From contig CM041294.1 of NCBI GenBank assembly GCA_023052935.1, positions 101,712,116 to 101,776,115 on the forward strand: a stretch of 64,000 nt of DNA, given 5' to 3'. Positions within the stretch are counted from its first letter, which is position 1, and the number at the start of each line of letters is the position of its first letter. The position numbers and the translations under genes are program-made. The notes below the pieces were generated by a model. The model was not told where the DNA came from. It did not search any database and saw only the letters and a program-made list of their open reading frames with translations. Below are positions 23,422 to 33,793 of this stretch, one piece after another. Source of the stretch: Piezodorus guildinii (lineage: Eukaryota; Arthropoda; Insecta; Hemiptera; Pentatomidae).

Positions 23422-23579
23422 TTATTTATTTCTTGGTAGGACCTTAATTAGTATTGGTCCATCACTCTTAAGTACAACTGTAGGCATGATATCAAATGAG
23501 GTAGTTACAGGTTCCAATTTGCACTTTCTTAATATTCCCGATAGCATTGTTTTTATCTCCATCATAGCAAATTTTTGTC
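23422..23579 (-). CDS. P450 copy A exon 12 (C-terminus)
   Basis: 158 nt: GQKFAMMEIKTMLSGILRKC continues the L-helix after the heme Cys loop, and the exon ends KVLPRNK with TAA at 23424-23422. Acceptor TTGATTGCAG. Confidence 0.85.
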
Positions 23580-23845
23580 CTGCAATCAAACACTCATATC
23601 ACTATCAAATAATATAGATCTTAAAAGTTGTATGCATGACATTGAGAAAATAATTTGAAATTTTTATGATAACAGTATCATTTCTGCAGTTAGTTTATTG
23701 GCGAAAAGACTGTCAATAGATATTTAAAAAAAAGTATTTATTGATTTTTTTATAATGTTAATGTTTGGTTTTTCCAGCCTGGATCCTCTATAATACTAAA
23801 ATGATTTTTTTTTCATTTCTTGCATATAAATTGTATTACAAGGTG

Positions 23846-24804
23846 AGTCATTTTTGAAAAGTTTTTAATTTTGCCAACGTTTCGGCTCAAGCTTGTGAGC
23901 CATCATCAGGGCTACAAACATCAGAACAAAAGAGATACATATTAATATGATAATGAAAATTTTCTTCTGAATGTAGTGACAATGATAACATTTGAAATAA
24001 AACAGAAAATATACCAACATACTTAAATATTATAGATACAAATAATGATAATATGATACATAATCTGATGATGATAAGCATAACAACTTTTACAGAACTT
24101 TAGACATTAATATAAAAGTAAAAAAACAAAAACATATATATATAAACGTACCATTACTGAGCCATGTCCAAGCATAAACTAGGAAAACCATAAACATAGG
24201 TAGTATGGGGAGGGGTTCGTGTAAAAACCCTGAAGGTTTTCCCCTCTAAGTGTAAATACTACAGCTTATCTTTTAACAGAAAATTTTCTGTTAAAAATGT
24301 TCAGCCTTATTGTACATACGGATATATTATTTTGTTTTTTCCATTATATAATTTTGTAAAACTTTTTAAAAACAAAGATAAGCTGTAGTATTTACACTTA
24401 GAGGGGAAAACCTTCAGGGTTTTTACACGAACCCCTCCCCATACTACCTATGTTTATGGTTTTCCTCAGTTTATGCTTGGACATGGCTCAGTAATGGTAC
24501 GTTTATATATATATATGTTTTTGTTTTTTTACTTTTATATTAAAGTCTAAAGTTCTGTAAAAGTTGTTATGCTTATCATCATCAGATTATGTATCATATT
24601 ATCATTATTTGTATCTATAATATTTAAGTATGTTGGTATATTTTCTGTTTTATTTCAAATGTTATCATTGTCACTACATTCAGAAGAAAATTTTCATTAT
24701 CATATTAATATGTATCTCTTTTGTTCTGATGTTTGTAGCCCTGATGATGGCTCACAAGCTTGAGCCGAAACGTTGGCAAAATTAAAAACTTTTCAAAAAT
24801 GACT
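23846..24804. repeat. 959 bp inverted repeat with hammerhead-like cores
   Basis: Near-perfect palindrome in the last intron of P450 copy A. Outer ends are AGTCATTTTTGAAAAGTTTT and its complement; arms are about 420-450 bp around a loop of about 110 bp centred near 24325. Each arm holds CTGATGA, a 5 bp GGCTC/GAGCC stem and GAAAC, at 24741-24771 on the plus strand and at 23919-23879 on the minus strand. The same 64-codon frame opens from each arm, as expected for mirror copies. Possibly a pair of inverted Penelope-like pseudo-LTRs; the family is not certain. Confidence 0.7.
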
Positions 24805-24984
24805 GATTCCTGACTATTCCACCTATAATAGTTTCTACAGTCGACTATACACCCTCAATACAAGAAAATGTATCTCTTTGAGCTAAATATCCTACTCCTC
24901 TATGAAACCAGAATAAACTCCTCAATGTCCTGTATAAATGTTCCATTTTGATATAGATAATTTATGGGAAATTAATTTAGTAAA

Positions 24985-25265
24985 TAGGAAGCCTGTGGCT
25001 ACAAATCTAGTGTACAAGTCTGCAAAGCCAAAAGTTGAGTATTCGAATCACATCTCCATCTGGCCTTTTTAAAACTATAAATAAAACGGGATTCACTGCC
25101 AACCCTCCAGGTCTGTGTGGCTCTTCATCCTACTTGTGAAGCTCACAATAATAGTAGTGAGAAATGATATCCCTATAATATTATAACATATTATCATGAA
25201 ACACATTGCAGAATCCTAAGAAATTCTACCACGTGTCCAAGGACCTACATGGCCTGTCGTGACAA
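24985..25265 (+). repeat. SINE (family of 26185-26475), diverged copy
   Basis: Head 'ggaagcctgtggctac', B-box-like 'gagtattcgaatcac', and tail 'acctacatggcctgtcgtga', in the order of the better copy at 26185-26475. Confidence 0.5.
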
Positions 25266-25394
25266 GGACAGACAAATAAATGCTGTAGGAATAACAAATA
25301 TACTGATAATGAACAAAAAATAATTGAACAGTGCTTTAAAAATACCTATAAATAACAACCAATAGAGTATGAAATACTTGTAGCTATTTTTTAC

Positions 25395-25571
25395 CTATGC
25401 AATTCCTTGGCCCAGCTGAAAAAGTAATGAATGCAAAAGGATGTCGGGTAATCCCAGGAGTGAAACGTTCAGGTCTCAATTCCTCGGGGCTATCCCAATG
25501 CTTCTCTGATCGATGAACAAAATATGGCATTATAGCTGCAAGGCATCCAGGTGGAATAGTTAGCTTTTCAT
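25395..25571 (-). CDS. P450 copy A exon 11 (heme-binding exon)
   Basis: 177 nt. Encodes EKLTIPPGCLAAIMPYFVHR, then the PERF-type RPERF and the heme-ligand loop FSAGPRNCIG, matching FxxGxRxCxG with Cys as axial ligand. Donor GTAAAA at 25394. Intact. Confidence 0.92.
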
Positions 25572-25649
25572 CTGAAATTATTAAAAATACAGAAAATGCA
25601 TATTAATGATTTTCATAGTAATGATGTTGTTTTCCTTAGAAATATTTAC

Positions 25650-25818
25650 CTATTTTGAGAGGTTCAGTTATAGATCGTGTTATAATTGGCACACTTGGGT
25701 AAAGGCGTAATACCTCCTTAATCACCATGTCTAAATATTCCATTCTATTAAGATCCTGAGTTGTAGGTACTCTATTGTCATTACCAAATACTTCCATTTG
25801 TTCTTCAGCTGCTTTTTC
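25650..25818 (-). CDS. P450 copy A exon 10 (ExxR exon)
   Basis: 169 nt. Starts EKAAEEQMEVFGNDN and carries the K-helix motif KEVLRLYPSVPIITR (ExxR = EVLR). Both splice sites are canonical. Confidence 0.92.
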
Positions 25819-26184
25819 CTGAAATATTTATCAAGCCCAATATATGAAAGGATATTGTATAAGTCATAATAAAATTAGGTCATTTTTAACCAATCATTTT
25901 AAAAATAAATTCAATATATTTTTGAAATGGCCTAACAGAATAATCTTGTCTAATCTTCTACCACGTATATCAAAACCCAATTTATATCAATAGTTCATAC
26001 CTATGAGAAACCACATTTTGCAAATTTTTAGCTGTTAAACCTTATGGGAGAGAAGTTATGGAAGGGAGGAAGAAAAAAATAAATTGTTTTTTCTTGAACA
26101 GCTCAACCAATTTTCACAAATAAAAATTTATGTTAAGGATTTTTTAAAAGGTTACAAACAATATTTTTTAAAGTTCTATTCCAT

Positions 26185-26475
26185 GAAAAGGGGAGCCTGT
26201 GGCTGAGTGGCTAGCGCGCTAGTCTCTCATGCTAAAGTTGTGAGTTCGAATCCCAGTCTCAACGGGGCTTTTATAAGAATGTAATTAAATGGGGATTCAC
26301 TCACAGACTCTGCCCCGGGTATGTGAGACCCGTCAGCCAAATGGTAGCCACTCACAAAATTAGGCGTAGGGAGTGATGACCCTACACTAGAAAGTACATC
26401 ACGAAACGTGAGTGTAACCTCCCAGGAGATTACGCGGCGAGGCCCAGGGCATACACGGCCTGTCGCGCCATGGAA
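26185..26475 (+). repeat. tRNA-like SINE, well-preserved copy
   Basis: Pol III promoter look: A box in 'gtggctgagtggctagcg', B box 'gagttcgaatccc', about 35 bp apart. The tRNA-like head (Ser/Leu style) is followed by a body with 'acgaaacgtgagtgtaacc' and an end 'cggcctgtcgcgcca' plus an A run. Confidence 0.65.
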
Positions 26476-26539
26476 AAAAAAAAAGAAATCCATGAAAATG
26501 TGAGCTATAATTTTGTTCTCAAAATAATTATTTTTGTTA

Positions 26540-26620
26540 TGTTGGATTGGTGCACCTACAATTTGTTGCTACTTTGTTTTATGGGAGGGGCCTCAGTAAT
26601 GTGTATATATATATATTTTT
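26540..26620 (+). repeat. Direct repeat, left copy (pair 27905-27990)
   Basis: 'ggattggtgcacctacaat' through 'gcctcagtaatgtgtata'. The partner at 27905-27990 repeats it with a few changes, both ending in a TA run. The two copies bracket the LINE fragment at 26620-27797. Confidence 0.6.
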
Positions 26621-27797
26621 TTTTTCTCCGGGGTTCTGCAATGATGTCATATCCCGGTCCTCAGTACTCCGTCTCTCCAATAATCTCGATCATTCCAGTC
26701 ATCCTCAGTCAGGCCTCTGGCTGTCATATCCTCCATTACCTCTTCTATCCATCTTTTCCGAGGTCTTCCCCTTTTCTCCTCTTGGGTGGGCAGTATTCAA
26801 TCAATCGAAGAGGCCAACGTGCTTCATCCATTCTCATAACGTGACAATACCACATCAGCTTTCTTCTACTAATTTCTTCGAGAATGGTGAGCTCGGCCTC
26901 CACTCTTTCACTTATTTGAATATTGGGGATTTTTTCTAACCGAGACATGGCACAACTTTTTCTCCAAAACTCCATCTCCAGGGATAATAATTTTTTTTGC
27001 GGGGATTTCTTCACTGACCAAGATTCACATCCAAATAGCGTAGTGCCAACCAGAAAGGAGTGGAATATCTTCTTTTTCGTTTGGAGTGATACCTTCTTAT
27101 TCCATAACACTCCATTTAGTATCCCGATAATCCTTTTACCGTTAACCATCTTGTTATGCGTTCTTATCTATAGTAACGCCTGGATATTTGAAGGCATTGC
27201 TTTGTGGAATCGTCCAGCCTTCCAGGCAGAGAGCAGGGACAGATGAGAGGATAGACATATATTCGGTCTTTTCCTTATTTATTTCCAGACCCCAGTGTGC
27301 ATATACTTCTACGAGCTTCCTCATCATATATTCCATGTCAAATTCATCCGATGCTATGGCAACCTGGTCATCCGCGAATTGTAAGGTGAATAGAATGTCT
27401 TCACCGACCTCTACTCCCATACCCCGGCAACCTTTTTTCCATGATTTTAAGACCTGTTCTATATAGATGTTAATAAGTGTTGGGGATAGGCAACATTCTT
27501 GTTTCAAGCCCTTTGAGATTGGAAAAGGCTCTATGAATTCCGTTCCAATCTTTACTCTCCAATATTCGATTTGGCTCCAGTACACAAACTTTTTATAGCT
27601 TTTATCAGGCCTTTACTTATCTTTGCCAAATCTTCTGACTCCCAAAGTTTCCTCAGAGGAACACTATCAAATGCTTTCTGGAGATCAATGAATGAAAGGT
27701 GAGTTCCTAGGTCGTATTCTGCTCTTTTCTGCACAAGTTGGATCAGAGTAAAGATATGATCGCAACATGATCTACCTCGTCTGAATCCTGCCTGTTC
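26620..27797 (-). pseudogene. RTE-like LINE reverse transcriptase fragment
   Basis: Reverse frames in order from 27797: EQAGFRRGRSC, HLSFIDLQKAFDSVPLRKLW (RT motif A region), then LKQECCLSPTLINIYIEQVL, LQFADDQVAIASDEF (catalytic FADD) and LEINKEKTEYM. Then come VNGKRIIGILNG and the C-terminal SRRKLMWYCHVMRMDEARWP. Breaks near 27570 and 27150 disrupt the frame. The endonuclease domain is absent (5' truncated). Better preserved than the LINE at 7-10 kb. Confidence 0.82.
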
Positions 27798-27904
27798 CTA
27801 TATCATCTGTATATATGTATATATATGGATTAATTATTATTTTTTTTTTTTTTTAAGAAAAATGATAGAATTTTTTTTTTAATTTTTCAAAAATAAAAAC
27901 TTTT

Positions 27905-27990
27905 AGATTACCTTGGATTGGTGCACCTAAAATTTGTTCTACTTTTATTTATTTCATTGGAGGGCCTCAGTAATATATATATATATATAT
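27905..27990 (+). repeat. Direct repeat, right copy
   Basis: Partner of 26540-26620: 'ggattggtgcacctaaaat' ... 'gcctcagtaatatata'. Confidence 0.6.
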
Positions 27991-28049
27991 TTTTCAAGTT
28001 GATCTAAAATTGTAAAAGAGTTGATCTACCCAATGGTAAAAGACAAAAA

Positions 28050-28330
28050 AACAGCCATTTGTCAGCTCTCTCACCAGCTTTGCTGCTATCACTGGTCACC
28101 CCTCAAGGAGGAAAGGAGTGGAGCAGTAGGATCATAAAGTCATTACATATTGCTTACGCATTATGTATCAACATATTATGCATTATACCTATAATCATAT
28201 CTTCAGTTGGATGTAATTTTTTTTTTGGGTCAGACAACAACATAACACTATATGCTACATTTATATAAAACGTAACAAAGATTTTTTATATTATGAGGAT
28301 GAACGTTTAAAAGTATTTAAAAAGTTAACC
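28050..28330. other. Non-coding intronic stretch
   Basis: A 69-codon forward frame with no recognisable content. A long A run follows at 28368-28385. Confidence 0.3.
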
Positions 28331-28622
28331 TAAAGAGCTATAATGTTAGACTTGTATGGAATGCTAAAAAAAAAAAAAAAAAAAAGAAAAATACCGGTAT
28401 TTTTTGCAACTTTTGGATATTAAGATAGATAGATGATATTTAATAAATAACATTTTTTAATATTTATAAAAAATTTAATTGTTTCAGTGGTAGATGAATA
28501 TAGTGTTTTTTTCTTGAGCATTCCATGCATCTGACATTATAGATTTTTAGATCAATTTTTTAACTAGTTGTCCACTTTTATCCAATTCATATAATAAATT
28601 AATAAAATAATAATAATAATAA

Positions 28623-28627
<5 letters not shown>

Positions 28628-28683
<56 letters not shown>
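28628..28683. repeat. TA microsatellite
   Basis: About 26 TA units. Confidence 0.95.
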
Positions 28684-28686
<3 letters not shown>

Positions 28687-28689
28687 ATA

Positions 28690-29100
28690 CTTATTTTTAA
28701 AAAATATCCTTTTAAGAAATAATTAATTATCACAATATTTACTTCATTATTACTCATTTTACTCTCAGGGTTTATGGGCTCTTGACAATCCATGGCACAA
28801 ATGTTTATACAACTTTTTAATTATAATAATAACTTACAAACAATATGCAGGCTAACTATAATTATTCTCCATGTTCAGACATCAGCTCCTACCTGCCTCA
28901 GGTCTCCACTCCAAACTCAAACTACTTGACCTTTACCTGGTAGGTACCTGCCAGGGACCTTTTTTTCTTAGCTTCCAAAATGGATGCTATGTTTGTAAAC
29001 AAACAACCAAACAGGAGCTGTTTTTTAAATTCCCATTTCACTTTTATCCTATTGTTAGCCTGCCTAACACAATAATCAAATAATAAATAAATAAATACCA
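28690..29100 (+). repeat. Repeat segment; start shared with 630-800, end shared with 31400-31450
   Basis: 28690-28860 matches 630-800. The end (about 29045-29095, 'attgttagcctgcctaacac' then 'aataataaataaata') occurs inverted at 31395-31440. Both ends stop at a TA array. Probably one or two unclassified transposons in the P450 intron. Confidence 0.45.
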
Positions 29101-29120
29101 TAATTTTAAAAAATGGGTAT

Positions 29121-29125
<5 letters not shown>

Positions 29126-29189
<64 letters not shown>
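29126..29189. repeat. TA microsatellite
   Basis: About 30 TA units. Confidence 0.95.
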
Positions 29190-29192
<3 letters not shown>

Positions 29193-29609
29193 CTTTGTAG
29201 TTACATTTTATATAAATATGTAAATGTTATAGAATATAGTGTTATGTTTTTGTCAATTAATCCGAATTTCACTTACTCAAACATTTTCAGGTCAAACTAA
29301 TGCAGAGGGCACACCTTCTATATCAACTGTCACAATGATATGAACCAATAAGAGGTTTTTAGTCCAAAATTTATAGATGATTTGATTAAATCTCTAACGC
29401 TACCAAAACCTTTCATAATATAACATCTGTAATAGTTTAAAAGGTTTTTTTTAATTTTTTCTGCATATTACCAAGATTTTCAAGATGAGATATTTAAAAA
29501 AAACTGAGCCCCCTTGAAGTCCTTTGCTATTTGCACAGTTATAGAACAATCTCATCTGTTATATTAAGGGATAAAGAAAAATTAGATTGAATAAACGTAT
29601 CAACCTCAC

Positions 29610-29678
29610 CTGCTCTATAGGATGATTTGCAAGAAGGAATAGTGCAGAGTTCAAAGCTGATGCAGTGGTATCATGTCC
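29610..29678 (-). CDS. P450 copy A exon 9 (I-helix oxygen-binding motif)
   Basis: 69 nt, phase 0 at both ends: GHDTTASALNSALFLLANHP plus IEQ. GHDTT is the (A/G)GxxT oxygen-activation motif. Acceptor GATTTCAG, donor GTGAGG. Confidence 0.92.
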
Positions 29679-30106
29679 CTGAAATCCAATTATAAAATTT
29701 GAGATTATTTAAATTTTATTTGAACTGCTAATCCTAGAGGTTAAATTCTTGAAGAGCTATAAAAATGATAAACATTTATTTAGGAAAAATTCTTGTTCCA
29801 CTGACTTTTTTGCTTTCCCCGTGAGACTTTCAGTATTATATAAAAAAAGTTTATTTCTTTAGTTTTCTCAATTTTAAAATAATTTCTTATATTTATTTAT
29901 GCATTTTAAGTTTAATGCATGACTCAAATAACCTATGTTTTCCTTAAAAATTGAAATAACAAGTAAAAACTAAATAGTTTAATTTTAAATTTACCATTAT
30001 AATCATTTTGATGTAAATATTTTGTCTAAGACAATAACTAAATTACTTTATTTTTTTTCTTATCACTGATGCTATTCATTACGATTACATGTATATAACT
30101 ATGTAC

Positions 30107-30213
30107 TTCAAACAAGAAAGTATCCACTTCTTCTCCTATACCATCATCACTAATAGCTCCTGGATTAGAGACATCTAACTCAATAAGGCAGTCCAAGAAT
30201 GGTTTAATTTTAC
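30107..30213 (-). CDS. P450 copy A exon 8
   Basis: 107 nt encoding KIKPFLDCLIELDVSNPGAI and then IGEEVDTFLFE, the CYP4 'REEVDTFMFE' segment preceding the I-helix. Donor GTACAT is weak but gives the expected join FE-GHDTT. Confidence 0.85.
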
Positions 30214-30881
30214 CTAAAACAATGATATATAAATTTCTTTTATCAGAAACAAAACCTACTAAGGCTTGTTATGAGATGGTTAGCAGCTTGAGAATGAACA
30301 CCTAAGTATGATGATATATATATGTATTATGAGGTATTTAAATTCAATCTAAAGAACCAATTTTATTTTGAAATATACAAGAATCATTAAAGTTCCGCCT
30401 ATTATCAGTTTTCTATACTGCATGAGACCATCAATGAGTCAATTAATTGAAGCTGAAGAATAAAATGGAAACATTGATTGACATTAATCATTAGTTTTTT
30501 TCTATGCCCCATGTGAACTAGGAATATAAGACTTTAGAATATGGAGTACTGTTTATCAAATATTTCTTTTCTTTCTTTCTTTTTTTAACTGTGGCACTTA
30601 GATGCACTGGGACTATATGCTAACATTTATTTTTCATAAGGAAGCAAGAAAGAAATTATTTTATTAATTTTGATGTTCAGTATCTCATAATTATACACTT
30701 TAAGGTGTGTTTCAACTAGCACCCAGCTTGAGAGAGCGGCCATAAAAATTGTTTCTATGAGAACAGTTTTCTGGTATCAGCAGAAATCCAAATTAAAAAA
30801 TGATCTTTTCAGATGTTCTCTTAAAATACCTCTTAAATAATGTTGTTAATATACTAAATATTTTACTAAACAAAAACTTAC

Positions 30882-30945
30882 TTTTTTTTCCCACTGCTTC
30901 AGAACACCGTTCATTTAGATATTGCTGCCTTCTTTCTTCGATGAC
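30882..30945 (-). CDS. P450 copy A exon 7
   Basis: 64 nt: VIEERRQQYLNERCSEAVGK, the conserved 'VIxERR' helix after exon 6. The donor follows an 8-A run. Confidence 0.82.
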
Positions 30946-31296
30946 CTGGAATAAAAAATGATTACCTTAGAATATCTTTTCTAAACCTTTGATGATTTCA
31001 TGAGTGTTTTTTTTTTCTTCTATGTCACATTTTAAATAATTAACTATGTAATAATTTTATATTTAAATGTAATATATAAATGCAATATAATTTATAAAAT
31101 GATAGATGTACAAATGGTATGGAAAATAATACCATGATAAAATAAGTAATTTGAAAACTTATACAATCTATAACTGAATACATATAGAATAAGGAAATTA
31201 AAAAAAAAATTAAACGCCAAGTTCGACATTCACAATAATATATACACTTTAATGAACAATAATTAATTTGTAATTTTATTAATAAACAAATAAATA

Positions 31297-31301
<5 letters not shown>

Positions 31302-31358
<57 letters not shown>
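31302..31358. repeat. AT microsatellite
   Basis: About 28 AT units beside the inverted repeat end at 31395-31440. Confidence 0.95.
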
Positions 31359-31361
<3 letters not shown>

Positions 31362-31469
31362 AATATACACATTTTTTTTTTTTTAGAATTATAGTATTTA
31401 TTTATTATTTGATATATTGTGTTAGGCAGGCTAACAATAGAATTATAAGTGAATTATACTCTAGAAAAC

Positions 31470-32110
31470 ATTCTATAATATGTAGCCAAGGATATATTAT
31501 ACATCTATGTTACTATTTTATTGTGTGAAACAAAACAATTCACCTAAAATAATATTTTTGCTCTTTTCTCCTAATGTTGGCAATTAAAACCTTTCATGTT
31601 GCATATTTACCTATTAGTTGTCAATTTCAATAACATGAAATGGTTACCTTTTTCAAACAACAATATTAAAGGTACTTCAGATGAAGAATTGTTTATATTA
31701 AAGTTCTGACTATTTCAGTGAGAATAAAATCTACATTATATTAAACCCCTTTAAATTTTACTTTGATGTTGTGAGACTAATTAAAATCATTAGAGCTATT
31801 TATGAGAAAATTGAAAAAAGGTGCAAAATGCATATTATAAAGTAGCTCTTCTGATTAGCCAATTTTAATGAAAAAGTTGCAGTAACTTTACGGGCATATA
31901 TGCTTCTAAAATATGAAATTTCAGTTTTATACATCATTTTTGAGCTAGGCTTACTGCATACATATACATGCACCAACCAATTTCCTGGATTTGGTCATTT
32001 GTACTCAGGTTACCCTAAAATGTGCGTTTCCCTTGAAAACTAGAATTTCAAAATGTTCACAATCACAATACCTTCCCTTATTAAATATTTCACATATGAA
32101 GAAATATTTC
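31470..32110 (-). repeat. CTTTCACTTAC dispersed repeat, reverse copy (P450 copy A intron)
   Basis: Reverse-oriented unit, most similar in position and sequence to 1615-2040 beside exon 6 of copy B. It contains inverted 'aggtacttcagatgaagaat', 'ctacattatatta', and 'caggttaccctaaaatgtgc'. Confidence 0.6.
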
Positions 32111-32229
32111 ATATATATTTATGATAACTTTTGTTTTTTTAACTTGATTGTTTATAATTTATAACAGGTTCTGCATTTAGCGTATTCTAAATAAATTAAT
32201 TAAATTTGAAAAATAGTAATAATTTATAC

Positions 32230-32356
32230 CTTTTTTGTAAACTATTGAAGTATATCAACATCTTTAAAGAAAGCCTTGCCCTCTTTTGAATGACGATAGA
32301 GGAATTCTATATGTTTCCATGGTCTGTAATATCGTTTCATAATGGATTCTGTAATT
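32230..32356 (-). pseudogene. P450 copy A exon 6 (premature TAG)
   Basis: 127 nt. Reads ITESIMKRYYRPWKHIEFLY, then RHSKEGKAFFKDVDILQ, a TAG at 32244-32242, and FTKK. Phase is correct on both sides, so the stop is the only fault. Copy B has TCA (Ser) at this codon. Confidence 0.8.
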
Positions 32357-32718
32357 CTTAAAAAGATAGAATAATAATTAATGTTTGAATTATACTCAAA
32401 TTAACATTGATAAATTATTATGATGGTACAAGCTGATTGAAAAATGCCTCAAAGTGGCTTATCTGTTTTTCCGTTACTCTTTAACAGACAATAATTTAAA
32501 ACCTTTTTTTAATTTTGAACACCTAAATGTAGTTCCTACTATAATAGTTTCAATCATTGCTAATGAATATTTGTTTAATTTCAGCTGTTAAATATAAATA
32601 TTTATGTAAGTACACAAAATATACACTAAAATATACAAAATAAATACACTAATTACAAGTGCTTTAATTAATTTCAAAATATAATTAATTATAATACATT
32701 GTTGTTAATAGTAACATA

Positions 32719-32791
32719 CTCCTTTATTTTGTGCTGGTATTCTTGCTGATACTGCTGAATTGTATCACTTGATGGAACTCCCATGGTAGTT
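32719..32791 (-). CDS. P450 copy A exon 5
   Basis: 73 nt: TTMGVPSSDTIQQYQQEYQH and KIK. Starts with the ETxMG motif (Thr for Ala). Same size and phase as in copy B. Confidence 0.8.
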
Positions 32792-33006
32792 TCTGAAATT
32801 CAATTTTTTACAAATAGTTTTGTATGAGATTTATAAAATCAACCATCATAGATTAGTGGGTAGTGATAAATAAAAATATATATTAAGTAATACTTTAGAA
32901 AAACTATGTGGGAGCAATAGATAGTGGAGGTTTTGAAGTATAGGAAATTTATTATTATTCTTTTGAAGAAATGAATATAGGAATTATTTTACACTGCCAT
33001 TTTTAC

Positions 33007-33189
33007 CAAGAATAACTGCAAGCGTAGATGCACGAATAATATCATCCAGATCAGTAGGTTCTCCTTTTGTTGCTAGAAGATTCTCGGTGAGTATTTCAGA
33101 CTTTTTAGTAATACACTTCATTCCATCTTCCAAAATCTTGAAATGGAAAGCAGGAGTAAGAAGTTTTCTTCGGTTTCGCCATTTATTGC
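33007..33189 (-). CDS. P450 copy A exon 4
   Basis: 183 nt: NKWRNRRKLLTPAFHFKILE followed by TENLLATKGEPTDLDDIIR. Nearly identical to copy B exon 4. Confidence 0.88.
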
Positions 33190-33379
33190 CTTAGAAAAAT
33201 TATCATAATTAGAATAAATCATTTGTTTTAAATTATTTTTGTTATTAATGCGAATGTGAGTCAAGACATTGGATTTTTTCTTTAATTTATATAAAACATC
33301 TCCAAATAAGTAGATCAAATTTTTTTTTTCATTTAAATATTTATTTCTTTAAATTGACTTGTTGTCATATTTTTCTTAC

Positions 33380-33473
33380 CATCACTAAGTAAAAGCCCAT
33401 CTCTTAGCCAAGGTCTTAAAAATGCGTAGTCATATTCTCCTTTCTTAATGTGGCTATAACTGGTGAGTACGGC
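33380..33473 (-). CDS. P450 copy A exon 3
   Basis: 94 nt: AVLTSYSHIKKGEYDYAFLR plus PWLRDGLLLSDG. The intron before it, 33474-41324, is 7.9 kb against 0.9 kb in copy B because of transposon insertions and local duplications. Confidence 0.88.
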
Positions 33474-33783
33474 CTGTAAAAGATTATACCAAGAATAATT
33501 AGAATAAAAGCTATACTGTGATCAATTTAAAACATTATCATTAATATTAAAAGTTTATAGTATGTTTATAATTAGCCATAAATTAGAGAAATTTGTTATA
33601 TTTATAATTTAGAAAAATTATTCTATACCTGACAAAAAAGATTTGTATATCACTTAAGCTTATTCATTTTTATTTTATTTTTTCGTTTTTATATACTTTG
33701 ATGATCAACATTAAAAACAGAAGAGTTATTCTATCAATAACCAACCTATCATACAAAACTATTTATGTGAGTGACTCACCTTG

Positions 33784-33793
33784 ATAAGTAGCA
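33784..33793. repeat. Target-site duplication, left (LINE 33794-37298)
   Basis: ATAAGTAGCA, repeated at 37299-37308. Confidence 0.8.

Noticed and set aside
23887..24763. Two identical 64-codon frames on opposite strands (MLIIIRLCIILSLFV...)
   Set aside because: They are mirror copies within the palindrome, low complexity and hydrophobic, without a homologue that I know.
26185..26260. Possible functional tRNA gene
   Set aside because: A and B boxes are present, but the cloverleaf cannot be closed and other diverged copies with the same 3' body occur, so it is a SINE head.
31040..31372. 110-codon frame with Tyr-Ile repeats
   Set aside because: Produced by the AT microsatellite at 31302-31358.
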